Shown: positions 1 through 7,746 of the stretch, one piece after another | Numbering within the stretch: the stretch's first letter is position 1 | How the letters are laid out: every line of letters starts with the position of its first letter | Assembly (NCBI RefSeq): GCF_003148685.1 | Contig: NZ_QGGR01000015.1 | Location: 1 to 64,000, forward strand | Source of the DNA: Actinoplanes xinjiangensis | GTDB taxonomy: Bacteria; Actinomycetota; Actinomycetes; Mycobacteriales; Micromonosporaceae | DNA: 64,000 bases | Direction of reading: 5' to 3' | Notes under the pieces: model-generated | What the model was told of the DNA's origin: nothing | What the model saw: the letters and a program-made list of their open reading frames with translations, nothing else | Databases searched by the model: none | Translations under genes and position numbers: made by a program

Positions 1-46
1 GGTACTGCACTCGGGAGGGTGTGGGAGAGTAGGACGCCGCCGGACT
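1..46 (+). rRNA. rrf: 5S ribosomal RNA, 3' end (cut by window edge)
   Basis: The first bases (GGTACTGCACTCGGGAGGG, then GTGGGAGAGTAGG and CGCCGCCGGAC) match the conserved 3' third of actinobacterial 5S rRNA. A strong terminator follows directly, as expected at the end of an rrn operon. Only the 3' part is present, and the exact mature end is uncertain by a few bases. Confidence 0.88.
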
Positions 47-56
47 CAACGTAAGG

Positions 57-95
57 AAAGGCCCACCCGGGTAACGGGTGGGCCTTTTCTTTTTG
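57..95 (+). terminator. rrn operon intrinsic terminator
   Basis: Inverted repeat AAAGGCCCACCCG / CGGGTGGGCCTTTT with a short loop, followed by TCTTTTT. This is a textbook rho-independent terminator placed about 10 bases after the 5S rRNA end. Confidence 0.93.
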
Positions 96-139
96 CACCG
101 GTGAGCGCCTCGGCGTACGCCGGCGGTATGCTGGGCCCG

Positions 140-240
140 GGCCGTGACTGGCGCGTTCGGATGGTTGACCATCGGGGAGCGGCTCCGTCGAGATGACGTA
201 TGCCGTGCGCCTGGGCCTCTTCGCTACGTGATAGGGAGGT
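140..240 (+). promoter_or_regulatory. ZTP (pfl) riboswitch controlling glyA
   Basis: The conserved pfl-motif blocks are visible in order: GGCCGTGACTGGC at about 140, ATGGTTGACCATCGGGGAGC at 161-180, and the 3' block GCCGTGCGCCTGGGC at 202-216. The family binds ZTP/ZMP, a sign of 10-formyl-THF shortage, and often precedes glyA. Here it sits 25-100 bases ahead of glyA. The 3' aptamer strand GGGCCTC (213-219) can also pair with the Shine-Dalgarno region GGGAGGTCCC (234-243). That suggests a translational ON switch in which ligand binding frees the ribosome binding site (inference). Confidence 0.87.
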
Positions 241-243
241 CCC

Positions 244-1668
244 ATGCCTGAGTTGAACGCCGAGTCCATCGCTTTCCGCTCCGCCCTCGATGTGGTCCGG
301 TCCGTCGAGCCGCGCATCGCTGACGCGATCGCGCAGGAGCTGACCGACCAGCGTGAGTCGCTGAAGCTGATCGCGAGTGAGAACTACGCTTCCCCGGCGG
401 TCCTGCTCGCCATGGGTAACTGGCTCTCCGACAAGTATGCGGAGGGCACCGTCGGTCGCCGGTTCTACGCCGGCTGCCAGAACGTCGACATCGTCGAATC
501 GGTGGCGGCCGAGCATGCCAAGGCTCTGTTCGGCGCGCCGTATGCGTATGTTCAGCCGCACTCCGGGATCGACGCCAACCTGGTCGCCTACTGGGCCATC
601 CTGGCCGACCGGGTCGAGGTGCCGTATCTGAAGAAGTTCGAGAAGCGGCAGATCAACGACCTGACCGATGCCGAGTGGGCCGAGCTGCGGCAGGCGTTCG
701 GCAACCAGCGGCTGCTCGGCATGTCCCTGGACGCCGGCGGTCACCTCACCCACGGCTTCCGCCCGAACATCTCCGGCAAGATGTTCGACCAGCGCAGCTA
801 CGGGGTGGACCCGGCGACCGGTCAGATCGACTACGCGGCCCTCCGGGAGAGTGCCAAGGAGTTCAAGCCCGCTGTGATCGTGGGCGGTTATTCGGCGTAC
901 CCCCGGAAGGTGAACTTCGCGAAGATGCGCGAGATCGCCGACGAGGTGGGCGCAACCTTCATGGTCGACATGGCGCACTTCGCCGGTCTGGTCGCGGGTG
1001 GCGTGTTCACCGGCGACTACAACCCGATCCCGCATGCGCACATCGTCACCACCACCACCCACAAGAGCCTGCGTGGCCCGCGTGGTGGCGCCGTCCTCTG
1101 CCAGCCGGAGCTCGCCCCGCAGGTGGACCGGGGTTGCCCGATGGTGCTCGGTGGCCCGCTGCCGCACGTGATGGCGGCCAAGGCGATCGCGTTCGCTGAG
1201 GCGCGCCGGCCGGAGTTCGCGACCTACGCCCAGCAGATCGTCGCGAACAGCCAGGCGCTGGCCGAGGGTCTGCTGAAGCGGGGTGTGCAGCTGGTCTCCG
1301 GCGGCACTGACAACCACCTGGTGCTGCTCGACGTGCACCCGTTCGGCATCACCGGGCGCCAGGCCGAGCAGGCCCTGCTGGACAGCGGCATCGTGACGAA
1401 CCGGAACGCGATCCCGAACGACCCGAACGGTGCCTGGTACACGTCCGGCATCCGGGTCGGTACCCCGGCTCTGACCAGCCGCGGTCTCGGCGTCGCCGAG
1501 ATGGACCAGATCGCCGACCTGATCCACACCGTGCTCGGGGCGACGACCCCGGCCGAGGGCTCGAAGGCGAAGTTCAACCTGGACCCGTCGCTCGCCGACC
1601 GGATCAGCAAGCAGGCCACCGAGCTGCTCGCCCCGTTCCCGCTCTACCCGTCCGTCGACCTCGGCTGA
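244..1668 (+). CDS. glyA: Serine hydroxymethyltransferase
   Basis: PLP enzyme interconverting serine + THF with glycine + 5,10-methylene-THF, in the cytoplasm; it is the main source of one-carbon units. The 474-residue protein has the SHMT hallmarks: LIASENYAS near residue 42, VDMAHFAGLVAGG near 241, and HIVTTTTHKSLRGPRGG with the Schiff-base lysine at about residue 274. It is longer than the roughly 420-residue E. coli type because of an insertion near residues 130-170 (KKFEKRQINDLTDAEW), a feature of a longer actinobacterial GlyA form. ATG 244 has a good ribosome site (GGGAGG at 234-239). The ZTP riboswitch upstream fits its folate role. Confidence 0.95.
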   Translation: MPELNAESIAFRSALDVVRSVEPRIADAIAQELTDQRESLKLIASENYASPAVLLAMGNWLSDKYAEGTVGRRFYAGCQNVDIVESVAAEHAKALFGAPYAYVQPHSGIDANLVAYWAILADRVEVPYLKKFEKRQINDLTDAEWAELRQAFGNQRLLGMSLDAGGHLTHGFRPNISGKMFDQRSYGVDPATGQIDYAALRESAKEFKPAVIVGGYSAYPRKVNFAKMREIADEVGATFMVDMAHFAGLVAGGVFTGDYNPIPHAHIVTTTTHKSLRGPRGGAVLCQPELAPQVDRGCPMVLGGPLPHVMAAKAIAFAEARRPEFATYAQQIVANSQALAEGLLKRGVQLVSGGTDNHLVLLDVHPFGITGRQAEQALLDSGIVTNRNAIPNDPNGAWYTSGIRVGTPALTSRGLGVAEMDQIADLIHTVLGATTPAEGSKAKFNLDPSLADRISKQATELLAPFPLYPSVDLG

Positions 1669-1678
1669 CCCCGAACGC

Positions 1679-1731
1679 GGCTGGTTCCCACCGCTGTCTC
1701 GAGGTCGCTGAGACAGCGGTGGGAACCAGCC
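1679..1731. terminator. Long perfect palindrome, likely bidirectional terminator
   Basis: Arms GGCTGGTTCCCACCGCTGTC(TC) at 1679-1700 and the exact reverse complement at 1710-1731, with a 9-base loop. It lies between glyA and the convergent phosphoesterase gene. It has no U-tract, but a 22-bp stem is typical of terminators in high-GC actinobacteria. A near-identical copy occurs at 52574-52630 and a related one at 48474-48520. Confidence 0.75.
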
Positions 1732-1808
1732 GGAAATCCACCGCGAACCCGCCGCCCGGCTGTCAGCCGGTCCCGGCGGGTTCGTGCCGTTCGGTGTGTC
1801 TGGCCTGT

Positions 1809-2324
1809 TCAGGGGCGTGTTGGCGGGCGCGGGGGCAATCGGTGGAGGGTGACGTCGTGGAGGGCCCCGGCGGTGATGTGGGCGCTCATGTACGTGTGGT
1901 CCGGCCGGCGTCGGCGGTCGGTGGGGGAGCCCGGGTTGAGCAGGCGCAGACCACTCGGGGCGGTGGTGTCCCACGGGATGTGGGAGTGGCCGAAGACGAG
2001 GACGTCGGTGTCGGGGAACAGGGCCGCACAGCGCTGCTCACGGCCGGTCGCCTGGCCGGTCTCGTGGATGACCGCGAGCCGTACCCCGTCGAGGTCGGCG
2101 TGGGCGATCTCGGGCAGGCGGGCCCGCAGTGCCGGCCCGTCGTTGTTGCCGTAGCAGGCGATCAGGCGCGCCGCCCGTGCCTCGAGCCGGTCGAGCAGGC
2201 CGACGTCGACCCAGTCGCCGGCGTGGACCACCACGTCGGCCTGGTCGATCGCGGTCCAGAGGACGGCCGGCAGGTCGCGGGCGCGCCGGGGGACGTGCGT
2301 GTCGCTGATCAGGACGAGCCGCAT
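1809..2324 (-). CDS. YfcE/MJ0936-type metallophosphoesterase
   Basis: Predicted cytoplasmic calcineurin-like phosphodiesterase of 171 residues. All dinuclear-metal motifs of the family are present: D-x-H (ISDTHVP, residues 7-9), GDW (residue 41 region), GNND, a lone His (VIHETG) and GHSH near residue 113. The size suits the short YfcE/MJ0936 group, which acts on phosphodiesters in vitro; the physiological substrate is unknown. ATG 2324 is chosen because MRLVLISDTH is the normal family N-terminus; upstream in-frame sequence looks non-homologous. Convergent with glyA across the palindrome. Confidence 0.88.
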   Translation of the reverse strand: MRLVLISDTHVPRRARDLPAVLWTAIDQADVVVHAGDWVDVGLLDRLEARAARLIACYGNNDGPALRARLPEIAHADLDGVRLAVIHETGQATGREQRCAALFPDTDVLVFGHSHIPWDTTAPSGLRLLNPGSPTDRRRRPDHTYMSAHITAGALHDVTLHRLPPRPPTRP

Positions 2325-2458
2325 GCACTCGATGCTAATTGTCCGGTGAATGTTCGCATGGCTGTTCTCGCGAGCGGCGGAACCGGTTCCGGGGAAGGGT
2401 TTAGGGAACGCTGGATGATCCCGCGTGTCCGGCACCTACAGCTGGTACACGGCCATCG

Positions 2459-2743
2459 GTGCTTACGCATGAAGCGTGGGCGATGGGCCGCTACTGCTAC
2501 TTCGACGTGAACCTGTCGATCCACGCGGACGGGGTTTCGAGGTTCCGGTCAAGTCGGGGGTCCGGTGGCAACGGCGTCATCGACAACGAGGTCAACACCA
2601 CGGGCGGTCCGGTGCAGGGTATGGCGACCGTTCCGTCGTACGTCGTGAACTTCCCGCAGGTCGTTTTCGGACGGTCGCCGGTGCGCTCCGCGGGCGCATC
2701 GGCGACCGTCTCGCTATGTAACTCGATGGAAACTCGCTGTTGA
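2459..2743 (+). other. Small unrecognised ORF, possible gene relic
   Basis: A 94-codon open frame with actinobacterial third-position bias, lying in an otherwise gene-free stretch (2325-2803). Its product (for example GRYCYFDVNLSIHADG and VPSYVVNFPQVVFG) has beta-strand-like patterns but matches no family I recognise. A short open stretch in a different frame immediately upstream (about 2425-2469, reading SGTYSWYTAIGAYA) looks equally protein-like, so this may be a frameshifted remnant of a secreted protein. No good ribosome site precedes the ATG. The stop codon overlaps the promoter of the downstream ABC operon. Treat as hypothetical or decayed. Confidence 0.35.
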
Positions 2744-2769
2744 CACCCCGGTTGGCGTGGGCGTCTACT
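2740..2769 (+). promoter_or_regulatory. Candidate sigma-70-type promoter of the sugar ABC operon
   Basis: TTGACA at 2740-2745 and TCTACT at 2764-2769, separated by 18 bases, about 40 bases before the first gene of the sugar transporter operon. Prediction from sequence only. Confidence 0.5.
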
Positions 2770-2809
2770 CCATGGCAACGGTGTCCATCGATGCCCGCCG
2801 GAGGTGGAC

Positions 2810-3844
2810 GTGCGCCAGCGATCCAGATCCCTCATGGCCCTCGGATGCGTGACCCTGTTGATCGCGGGCACGGCCGCCTGTAACCGCGGTACCGGTGAGC
2901 CGGTGGTCGGCCTGATCACCAAGACGGACACCAATCCCTTCTTCGTCACGATGAAGGAGGGCGCGCAGGGCTCGGCCGGTACGGCCGGGGTCGACCTGCA
3001 GACCTTCGCCGGCCGTGTGGACGGCGACAACGAGGCCCAGGTGCTGGCGATCGAGAACCTGATCTCGTTCGGGGCGAAGGGCTTCCTGATCACGCCGAAC
3101 GACTCCAAGGCCATCGTGCCCGCCATCGACCGGGCCCACGAGGCGGGGATGCTCGTCATCGCCCTGGACACACCGGTCGAGCCGGCCGACGCCGCGGATG
3201 CCACCTTCGCCACCGACAACTATCAGGCCGGGCGGCTGATCGGGCAGTGGGCGAAGGCGAAGTTCGACAAGGCCGGGACCCCCGCCCGGATCGCGATGCT
3301 CGACCTCAACGCCAACCAGGTCTCCGTGGACGTGCAGCGCGACCAGGGCTTCCTGGAGGGCTTCGGGGTGGACGTCGGCGACCCGGCCCGGATCGGCGAC
3401 GAGAACGATCCACGGATCGCCGGGCACGACGTCACCGACGGCAACGAGGAGGGCGGGCGTACGGCGATGGAGAACCTGCTCCAGAAGGATCAGACGATCA
3501 ATCTGGTCTACACCATCAACGAGCCCGCGGCGGCCGGGGCGTACGAGGCACTGAAAGCCGCCGGCCGTGAACGCGACGTCACGATCGTCTCGGTCGACGG
3601 CGGTTGCCCGGGCGTCGACAACGTCGCCGGCGGGGTGATCGGCGCGACCTCGATGCAGTTTCCGATCAAGATGGCCGAGCTGGGGGTCGCCGCGATCGCG
3701 GAGTACGCGAAGACCGGTGCCAAACCGCAGAACACCGCCGGCAAGAGCTTCGTCGACACCGGCGTGCAACTGATCACCGACGATCCGCAGGCCGGCGTGG
3801 AGGCGAAGGACTCCGCGTGGGGCAAGCAGAACTGCTGGGGGTGA
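2810..3844 (+). CDS. Sugar ABC transporter substrate-binding lipoprotein (FrcB-like)
   Basis: Periplasmic-binding-protein type 1 (ribose/fructose class) of about 344 residues. It has an export signal ending in a lipobox (LLIAGTAAC, Cys near residue 24), so it is likely anchored outside the membrane. Family patterns are visible: TDTNPFFVTMKEGA at the start of the first lobe, DTPVEPADA near the hinge, ATDNYQAGRLIGQW, and TINEPAAAGAYEAL. Permease and ATPase genes follow in the same order as frcBCA, hence 'FrcB-like'; the sugar itself cannot be read from sequence. GTG 2810 is preferred over GTG 2804 because GGAGG occupies 2800-2804, five bases upstream of 2810. Confidence 0.88.
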   Translation: MRQRSRSLMALGCVTLLIAGTAACNRGTGEPVVGLITKTDTNPFFVTMKEGAQGSAGTAGVDLQTFAGRVDGDNEAQVLAIENLISFGAKGFLITPNDSKAIVPAIDRAHEAGMLVIALDTPVEPADAADATFATDNYQAGRLIGQWAKAKFDKAGTPARIAMLDLNANQVSVDVQRDQGFLEGFGVDVGDPARIGDENDPRIAGHDVTDGNEEGGRTAMENLLQKDQTINLVYTINEPAAAGAYEALKAAGRERDVTIVSVDGGCPGVDNVAGGVIGATSMQFPIKMAELGVAAIAEYAKTGAKPQNTAGKSFVDTGVQLITDDPQAGVEAKDSAWGKQNCWG

Positions 3845-3846
3845 GT

Positions 3847-4863
3847 ATGACAACCACCACCGCCGCCGACTTCGAGGTGCGGCGTCAGGACTCGATGGGC
3901 AGGCGGCTTCAGCATCTGCTGCACGGCAACCCGGTTCTCGGCCCGCTCGCCGTCCTGGTCCTGGCGATCGTGGCGTTCTCGATCGTCAACGGCCGGTTCT
4001 TCTCGGCCGCCAACCTGTCGCTGGTGCTGCTTCAGGTGACCGTAATCGCGATGCTGGCGCTGGGTCAGACGCTGATCATCCTGACCGCCGGCATCGACCT
4101 GTCGGCCGGCGCGATCGCGGTGTTCTCGTCGATGCTGATGGCGCTCTTCGCCACCGACGCGGGAGTGCCGGCGCCGCTCGCGCTGCTGCTCGGGTTCGCC
4201 TGCGGCACGGCGATGGGTGCGCTCAACGGCCTGCTGGTGACCCGGATCAAGCTGCCACCCTTCATCGTCACGCTGGGCACCCTGACGATCTTCTTCTCGC
4301 TGAACGCGGTGGTCAGCAACAGCGAGACGGTCCGTGGCGCGGACATGCCCGCCCTGATGACGTGGACGGGTGACGCGATCCCGATCGGGTCGTTCCGGCT
4401 CAGCTACGGGTCGATCATCATGCTGCTGCTGTTCGGGTTCTTCGCGTACGCGCTGAGCTCGACGGCCTGGGGCAAGCACGTCTACGCGACCGGTGACGAC
4501 ATCGAGGCGGCCCGGCTCGCCGGTATCCGGACCGGGCGGGTGCTGTTCTCGGTCTACACGACGGCCGGCCTGCTCTACGCGGTCGCCGGCTGGATCCTGA
4601 TCGGGCGGCTCGCGTCGGCCAGCCCCAACGTCGGCACCGAGTACAACCTGGACTCGATCACCGCGGTCGTGCTCGGCGGCACCAGTCTCTTCGGTGGCCG
4701 GGGCGGGGTGATCGGCACGCTGGTCGGCGCGCTGATCGTGGGCGTCTTCCGCAACGGCCTGCAACTGGCCGGCGTCGAGGTGGTCTGGCAGGGCTTCGCG
4801 ATCGGCCTGCTGGTGCTGGTCGCGGTCTCGATCGACCAGTGGATCAGAAAGGTCAAGTCATGA
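3847..4863 (+). CDS. Sugar ABC transporter permease (FrcC/RbsC-like)
   Basis: Integral membrane permease of 338 residues of the ribose/fructose type (BPD_transp_2). It shows about ten hydrophobic segments, the family block LGQTLIILTAGIDLSAGAI near residue 80, KLPPFIVTLGTL, and the ATPase-coupling loop ATGDDIEAARLAGIRTGR near residue 220. LGGTSLFGGRGGVIGTLVGALI near residue 280 is a family signature. It starts two bases after the stop of the binding-protein gene, so the two are coupled. Partner of the adjacent binding protein and ATPase. Confidence 0.92.
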   Translation: MTTTTAADFEVRRQDSMGRRLQHLLHGNPVLGPLAVLVLAIVAFSIVNGRFFSAANLSLVLLQVTVIAMLALGQTLIILTAGIDLSAGAIAVFSSMLMALFATDAGVPAPLALLLGFACGTAMGALNGLLVTRIKLPPFIVTLGTLTIFFSLNAVVSNSETVRGADMPALMTWTGDAIPIGSFRLSYGSIIMLLLFGFFAYALSSTAWGKHVYATGDDIEAARLAGIRTGRVLFSVYTTAGLLYAVAGWILIGRLASASPNVGTEYNLDSITAVVLGGTSLFGGRGGVIGTLVGALIVGVFRNGLQLAGVEVVWQGFAIGLLVLVAVSIDQWIRKVKS

Positions 4864-4921
4864 CCGACTGCACCGCAGCGCAGCAAGGGCCGGGCGGGCA
4901 TGGCGAGGGGGTGCTGCTCCG

Positions 4922-5689
4922 ATGACCACTCCGGTGCTGGAGGCGAAGGGCCTCACCAAACGGTACGGCCGGGTCGTCGCGATCGACGGCAGTGACCTGG
5001 AGTTGCTGCCCGGCGAGATTCTGGCGGTCATCGGTGACAACGGCGCGGGCAAGTCGAGCCTGATCAAGGCGCTCTCCGGCGCGATCGTCCCGGACGCCGG
5101 GGAGATCCGGCTGGACGGCGAGCCGGTGCACTTCCGCAATCCGATGGACGCCCGGTCCGCGGGTATCGAAACCGTCTATCAGACTCTCGCGGTCGCGCCC
5201 GGCCTGGACATCGCCGACAACCTGTTCCTCGGCCGGGAGCAGCGCCGTCCCGGTGTGCTGGGATCGGTCTTCCGCATGCTGGACCGCAAGACGATGCGGT
5301 CCGAGGCGGCCCGGCACATGAGTGAGCTCGGTGTCGGCACCCTGCAGAACATCGGCCAGGCGGTGGAGTCGCTCTCCGGTGGTCAGCGGCAGGCGGTCGC
5401 GGTGGCCCGGTCGGCGGCCTTCGGCAGCAAGGTGGTGATCCTGGACGAGCCGACCGCCGCGCTCGGGGTGAAGGAGAGCAACCGGGTCCTCCAGCTGATC
5501 CGCGACGTCCGGGACCGGGGCCTGCCGGTCATCCTGATCAGCCACAACATGCCGCACGTCTTCGAGATCGCGGACCGGATCCACATTCAGCGCCTCGGCC
5601 GTCGGATCGCGGTGATCACGCCGGGATCCCACTCGATGTCCGACGCGGTGGCGATCATGACGGGAGCGGCGCCGCCGCCGGAGGGCTAG
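4922..5689 (+). CDS. Sugar ABC transporter ATP-binding protein (FrcA-like)
   Basis: ATPase subunit of 255 residues powering the sugar importer. Walker A GDNGAGKSS lies near residue 39, the Q-loop at YQTLAVAP, the signature LSGGQRQ near residue 153, Walker B VVILDEP, and the switch histidine in ILISHN. It has a single ATPase domain, as in FrcA, not the duplicated RbsA/XylG type. It lies 58 bases after the permease, following a purine-rich GCGAGGGGG. The C-terminus contains the class-typical HIQRLGRRIAVI. Third gene of the operon, with the GGDEF-EAL gene 41 bases downstream. Confidence 0.92.
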   Translation: MTTPVLEAKGLTKRYGRVVAIDGSDLELLPGEILAVIGDNGAGKSSLIKALSGAIVPDAGEIRLDGEPVHFRNPMDARSAGIETVYQTLAVAPGLDIADNLFLGREQRRPGVLGSVFRMLDRKTMRSEAARHMSELGVGTLQNIGQAVESLSGGQRQAVAVARSAAFGSKVVILDEPTAALGVKESNRVLQLIRDVRDRGLPVILISHNMPHVFEIADRIHIQRLGRRIAVITPGSHSMSDAVAIMTGAAPPPEG

Positions 5690-5730
5690 TTTTCCTCAAC
5701 CGATCCGGGACCGCGTCGATCTGGGTCGAC

Positions 5731-7746
5731 ATGTGGTTACGCCGGGCACGTCCGCGAGTGCGGAGCACCTCGCGGCTGTTCGCGACCTTCGCGGCGGCCA
5801 GTCTCGTTCCGGTGGTCACCCTGGGTGCGCTGGTGGTGCAGGACTACCGGCGGGACGCGGCCGAACAGGGCCGGGCGCAGGGCCTGGCCCAGGCCGACGT
5901 CATCGCGCAGATGGTGGTCGCGCCCGCGCTGAACAGCGGTGAGCCGCACACTCTCGGGGGCGATCTGAGCCGGCGGGGCCTGACCGCCGAGCAGTACGAC
6001 CGGATGCGCGAGTCCACCGGCCTGGCCGTGTACCGGGGGTCGGTGCAGCACCTGCGGTTGCGTGGCTTCACCGGCCGGGTGATCTTCGCGGACGACGGTT
6101 CGACGAGCAACGGCGTGCCCGCCTCCGACCCGGACTTCCAGGCGGCGGTGCAGGGCCATCCGCGGGCGAAGGTGATCACCGGGCGTACGCAGACGATCCG
6201 GGTGGTGCAGCCGCTGTTCGCCGGGGCGACCGGTCAGTCGGTCGGTGTGCTCGAGGTGTATCTGCCGTACCAGCCGATCGCCGACCGCCTGGACCACCAG
6301 GTGACCCAGACCGTCCGGCGCATCGGCGGCGGTCTCGCCGTCCTCTATCTGGTGCTGGCGCTGCTGGCCTGGTGGACCACCCGATCGCTGCGGCGCTACG
6401 CCGCGGATCAGCGGCACAGTGCCCTGCACGACGCGCTGACCGGGCTGCCGAACCGGCTCGCGTTCCGGACCTGGGCGGACGACGTCCTGGAGCGGGCGCG
6501 GCGGGACGGTGCGCCGGGTGCCGTGGTGCTCGTCGACCTCAACCGGTTCAAGGAGGTCAACGACACCCTGGGGCACCACGCCGGGGACGAACTGCTGCGG
6601 GAGGTCTCCGAGCGGTTCCGGGCCGGCCTGGGCCCGCACGACATCCTGTCCCGGCTCGGTGGTGACGAGTTCGCCCTGATGCTGCCGGGTCGCACCGGCC
6701 CGGAGACGGTGGCCCTGCTGGAGGAGGTCCGGGATCGGCTGGCCGCCGAGATGGTGCTGGACGGTGTGCCGTTGAGCATCGAGGCGAGCTTCGGCATCGC
6801 CCTCTACCCGGAGCACGGCGTCAGTCTGCAGGAGCTGAAGCAGCACGCGGACGTCGCGATGTACCAGGGCAAGCGGGGCACCGCCGACATCGTCGTCTAC
6901 TCCGGTGACGGGATCTCCCACTCGCAGCAGTGGCTGGTGGTGCAGGCCGAGCTGCGGCACGCCCTGGAACGCGACGAACTGGTCCTGCACTACCAGCCGA
7001 AGGTCGGCCTGCCGGACGGCGAGGTGACCGCGCTGGAGGCCCTGGTGCGCTGGCAGCACCCGGAACGCGGGCTGCTGCCGCCGGGTGACTTCCTGCCGGC
7101 CGCCGAGCACTCCGGGCTGATCGTCCCGCTCACCGAGTGGGTGCTGCGCCGGGCGCTGACCGACCGGCTGGGCTGGACCGCGGCCGGACAGTCGTGGGCG
7201 GTGTCGGTGAACGTGTCGGTACGCAACCTGGAGGTGGCCGGGTTCCCGGACCTGGTGGCCGAGCTGCTGGCCGGGACCGGCACCCCGGCGGACCGTCTGG
7301 TGCTGGAGGTGACCGAGACCGCGCTGGCCGGTGACGTCGACACGGTGGAACGTGTGCTCGCCCGGGTGGCGGCGCTCGGCGTCGGCCTCTCGGTCGACGA
7401 CTTCGGTGCCGGGTTCACCAGCCTGTCCCACCTGCGCGGGCAGCCGGTCGCCGAGATCAAGATCGACCGGAAGTTCGTCGCGGACGTGGCGCACGACCCG
7501 CAGAGCCGGGCGATCGTCCGGTCGGTGATCGAGCTGGCGCACGCGCTGGGCAGCCGGGCCACCGCCGAGGGCGTCGAGACGGCCGAGGTCTACCGCTGGC
7601 TGATCGAGGCCGGCTGTGACGAGGCGCAGGGTTACCTGATCGGCCGGCCCGTGCCGTGGCCGCAGGTCGATCCGGCGATGTTCGCAGTGCCGGGAGCAGT
7701 GTCCGAAGAAGTATCCGCCACCATGATCGAAGGACTACCTCGATGA
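5731..7746 (+). CDS. Membrane GGDEF-EAL cyclic-di-GMP protein with Cache-like sensor
   Basis: Predicted bifunctional c-di-GMP enzyme of 671 residues. One N-terminal TM helix (about 20-42) and a second (about 199-222) flank a roughly 155-residue extracytoplasmic domain with a single-Cache-like pattern. GGDEF follows, with an intact RLGGDEF at 308-314; the upstream inhibitory-site position reads GPHD, not RxxD, so product inhibition may be lost. The EAL domain has EALVRWQHP (E436), SVDDFGAGFTS, EIKIDRKF and AEGVET, so phosphodiesterase residues look complete. The gene lies 41 bases after the sugar ATPase and its stop overlaps the next start (ATGA). This suggests co-expression with both the transporter and the following binding lipoprotein. 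Confidence 0.93.
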   Translation: MWLRRARPRVRSTSRLFATFAAASLVPVVTLGALVVQDYRRDAAEQGRAQGLAQADVIAQMVVAPALNSGEPHTLGGDLSRRGLTAEQYDRMRESTGLAVYRGSVQHLRLRGFTGRVIFADDGSTSNGVPASDPDFQAAVQGHPRAKVITGRTQTIRVVQPLFAGATGQSVGVLEVYLPYQPIADRLDHQVTQTVRRIGGGLAVLYLVLALLAWWTTRSLRRYAADQRHSALHDALTGLPNRLAFRTWADDVLERARRDGAPGAVVLVDLNRFKEVNDTLGHHAGDELLREVSERFRAGLGPHDILSRLGGDEFALMLPGRTGPETVALLEEVRDRLAAEMVLDGVPLSIEASFGIALYPEHGVSLQELKQHADVAMYQGKRGTADIVVYSGDGISHSQQWLVVQAELRHALERDELVLHYQPKVGLPDGEVTALEALVRWQHPERGLLPPGDFLPAAEHSGLIVPLTEWVLRRALTDRLGWTAAGQSWAVSVNVSVRNLEVAGFPDLVAELLAGTGTPADRLVLEVTETALAGDVDTVERVLARVAALGVGLSVDDFGAGFTSLSHLRGQPVAEIKIDRKFVADVAHDPQSRAIVRSVIELAHALGSRATAEGVETAEVYRWLIEAGCDEAQGYLIGRPVPWPQVDPAMFAVPGAVSEEVSATMIEGLPR

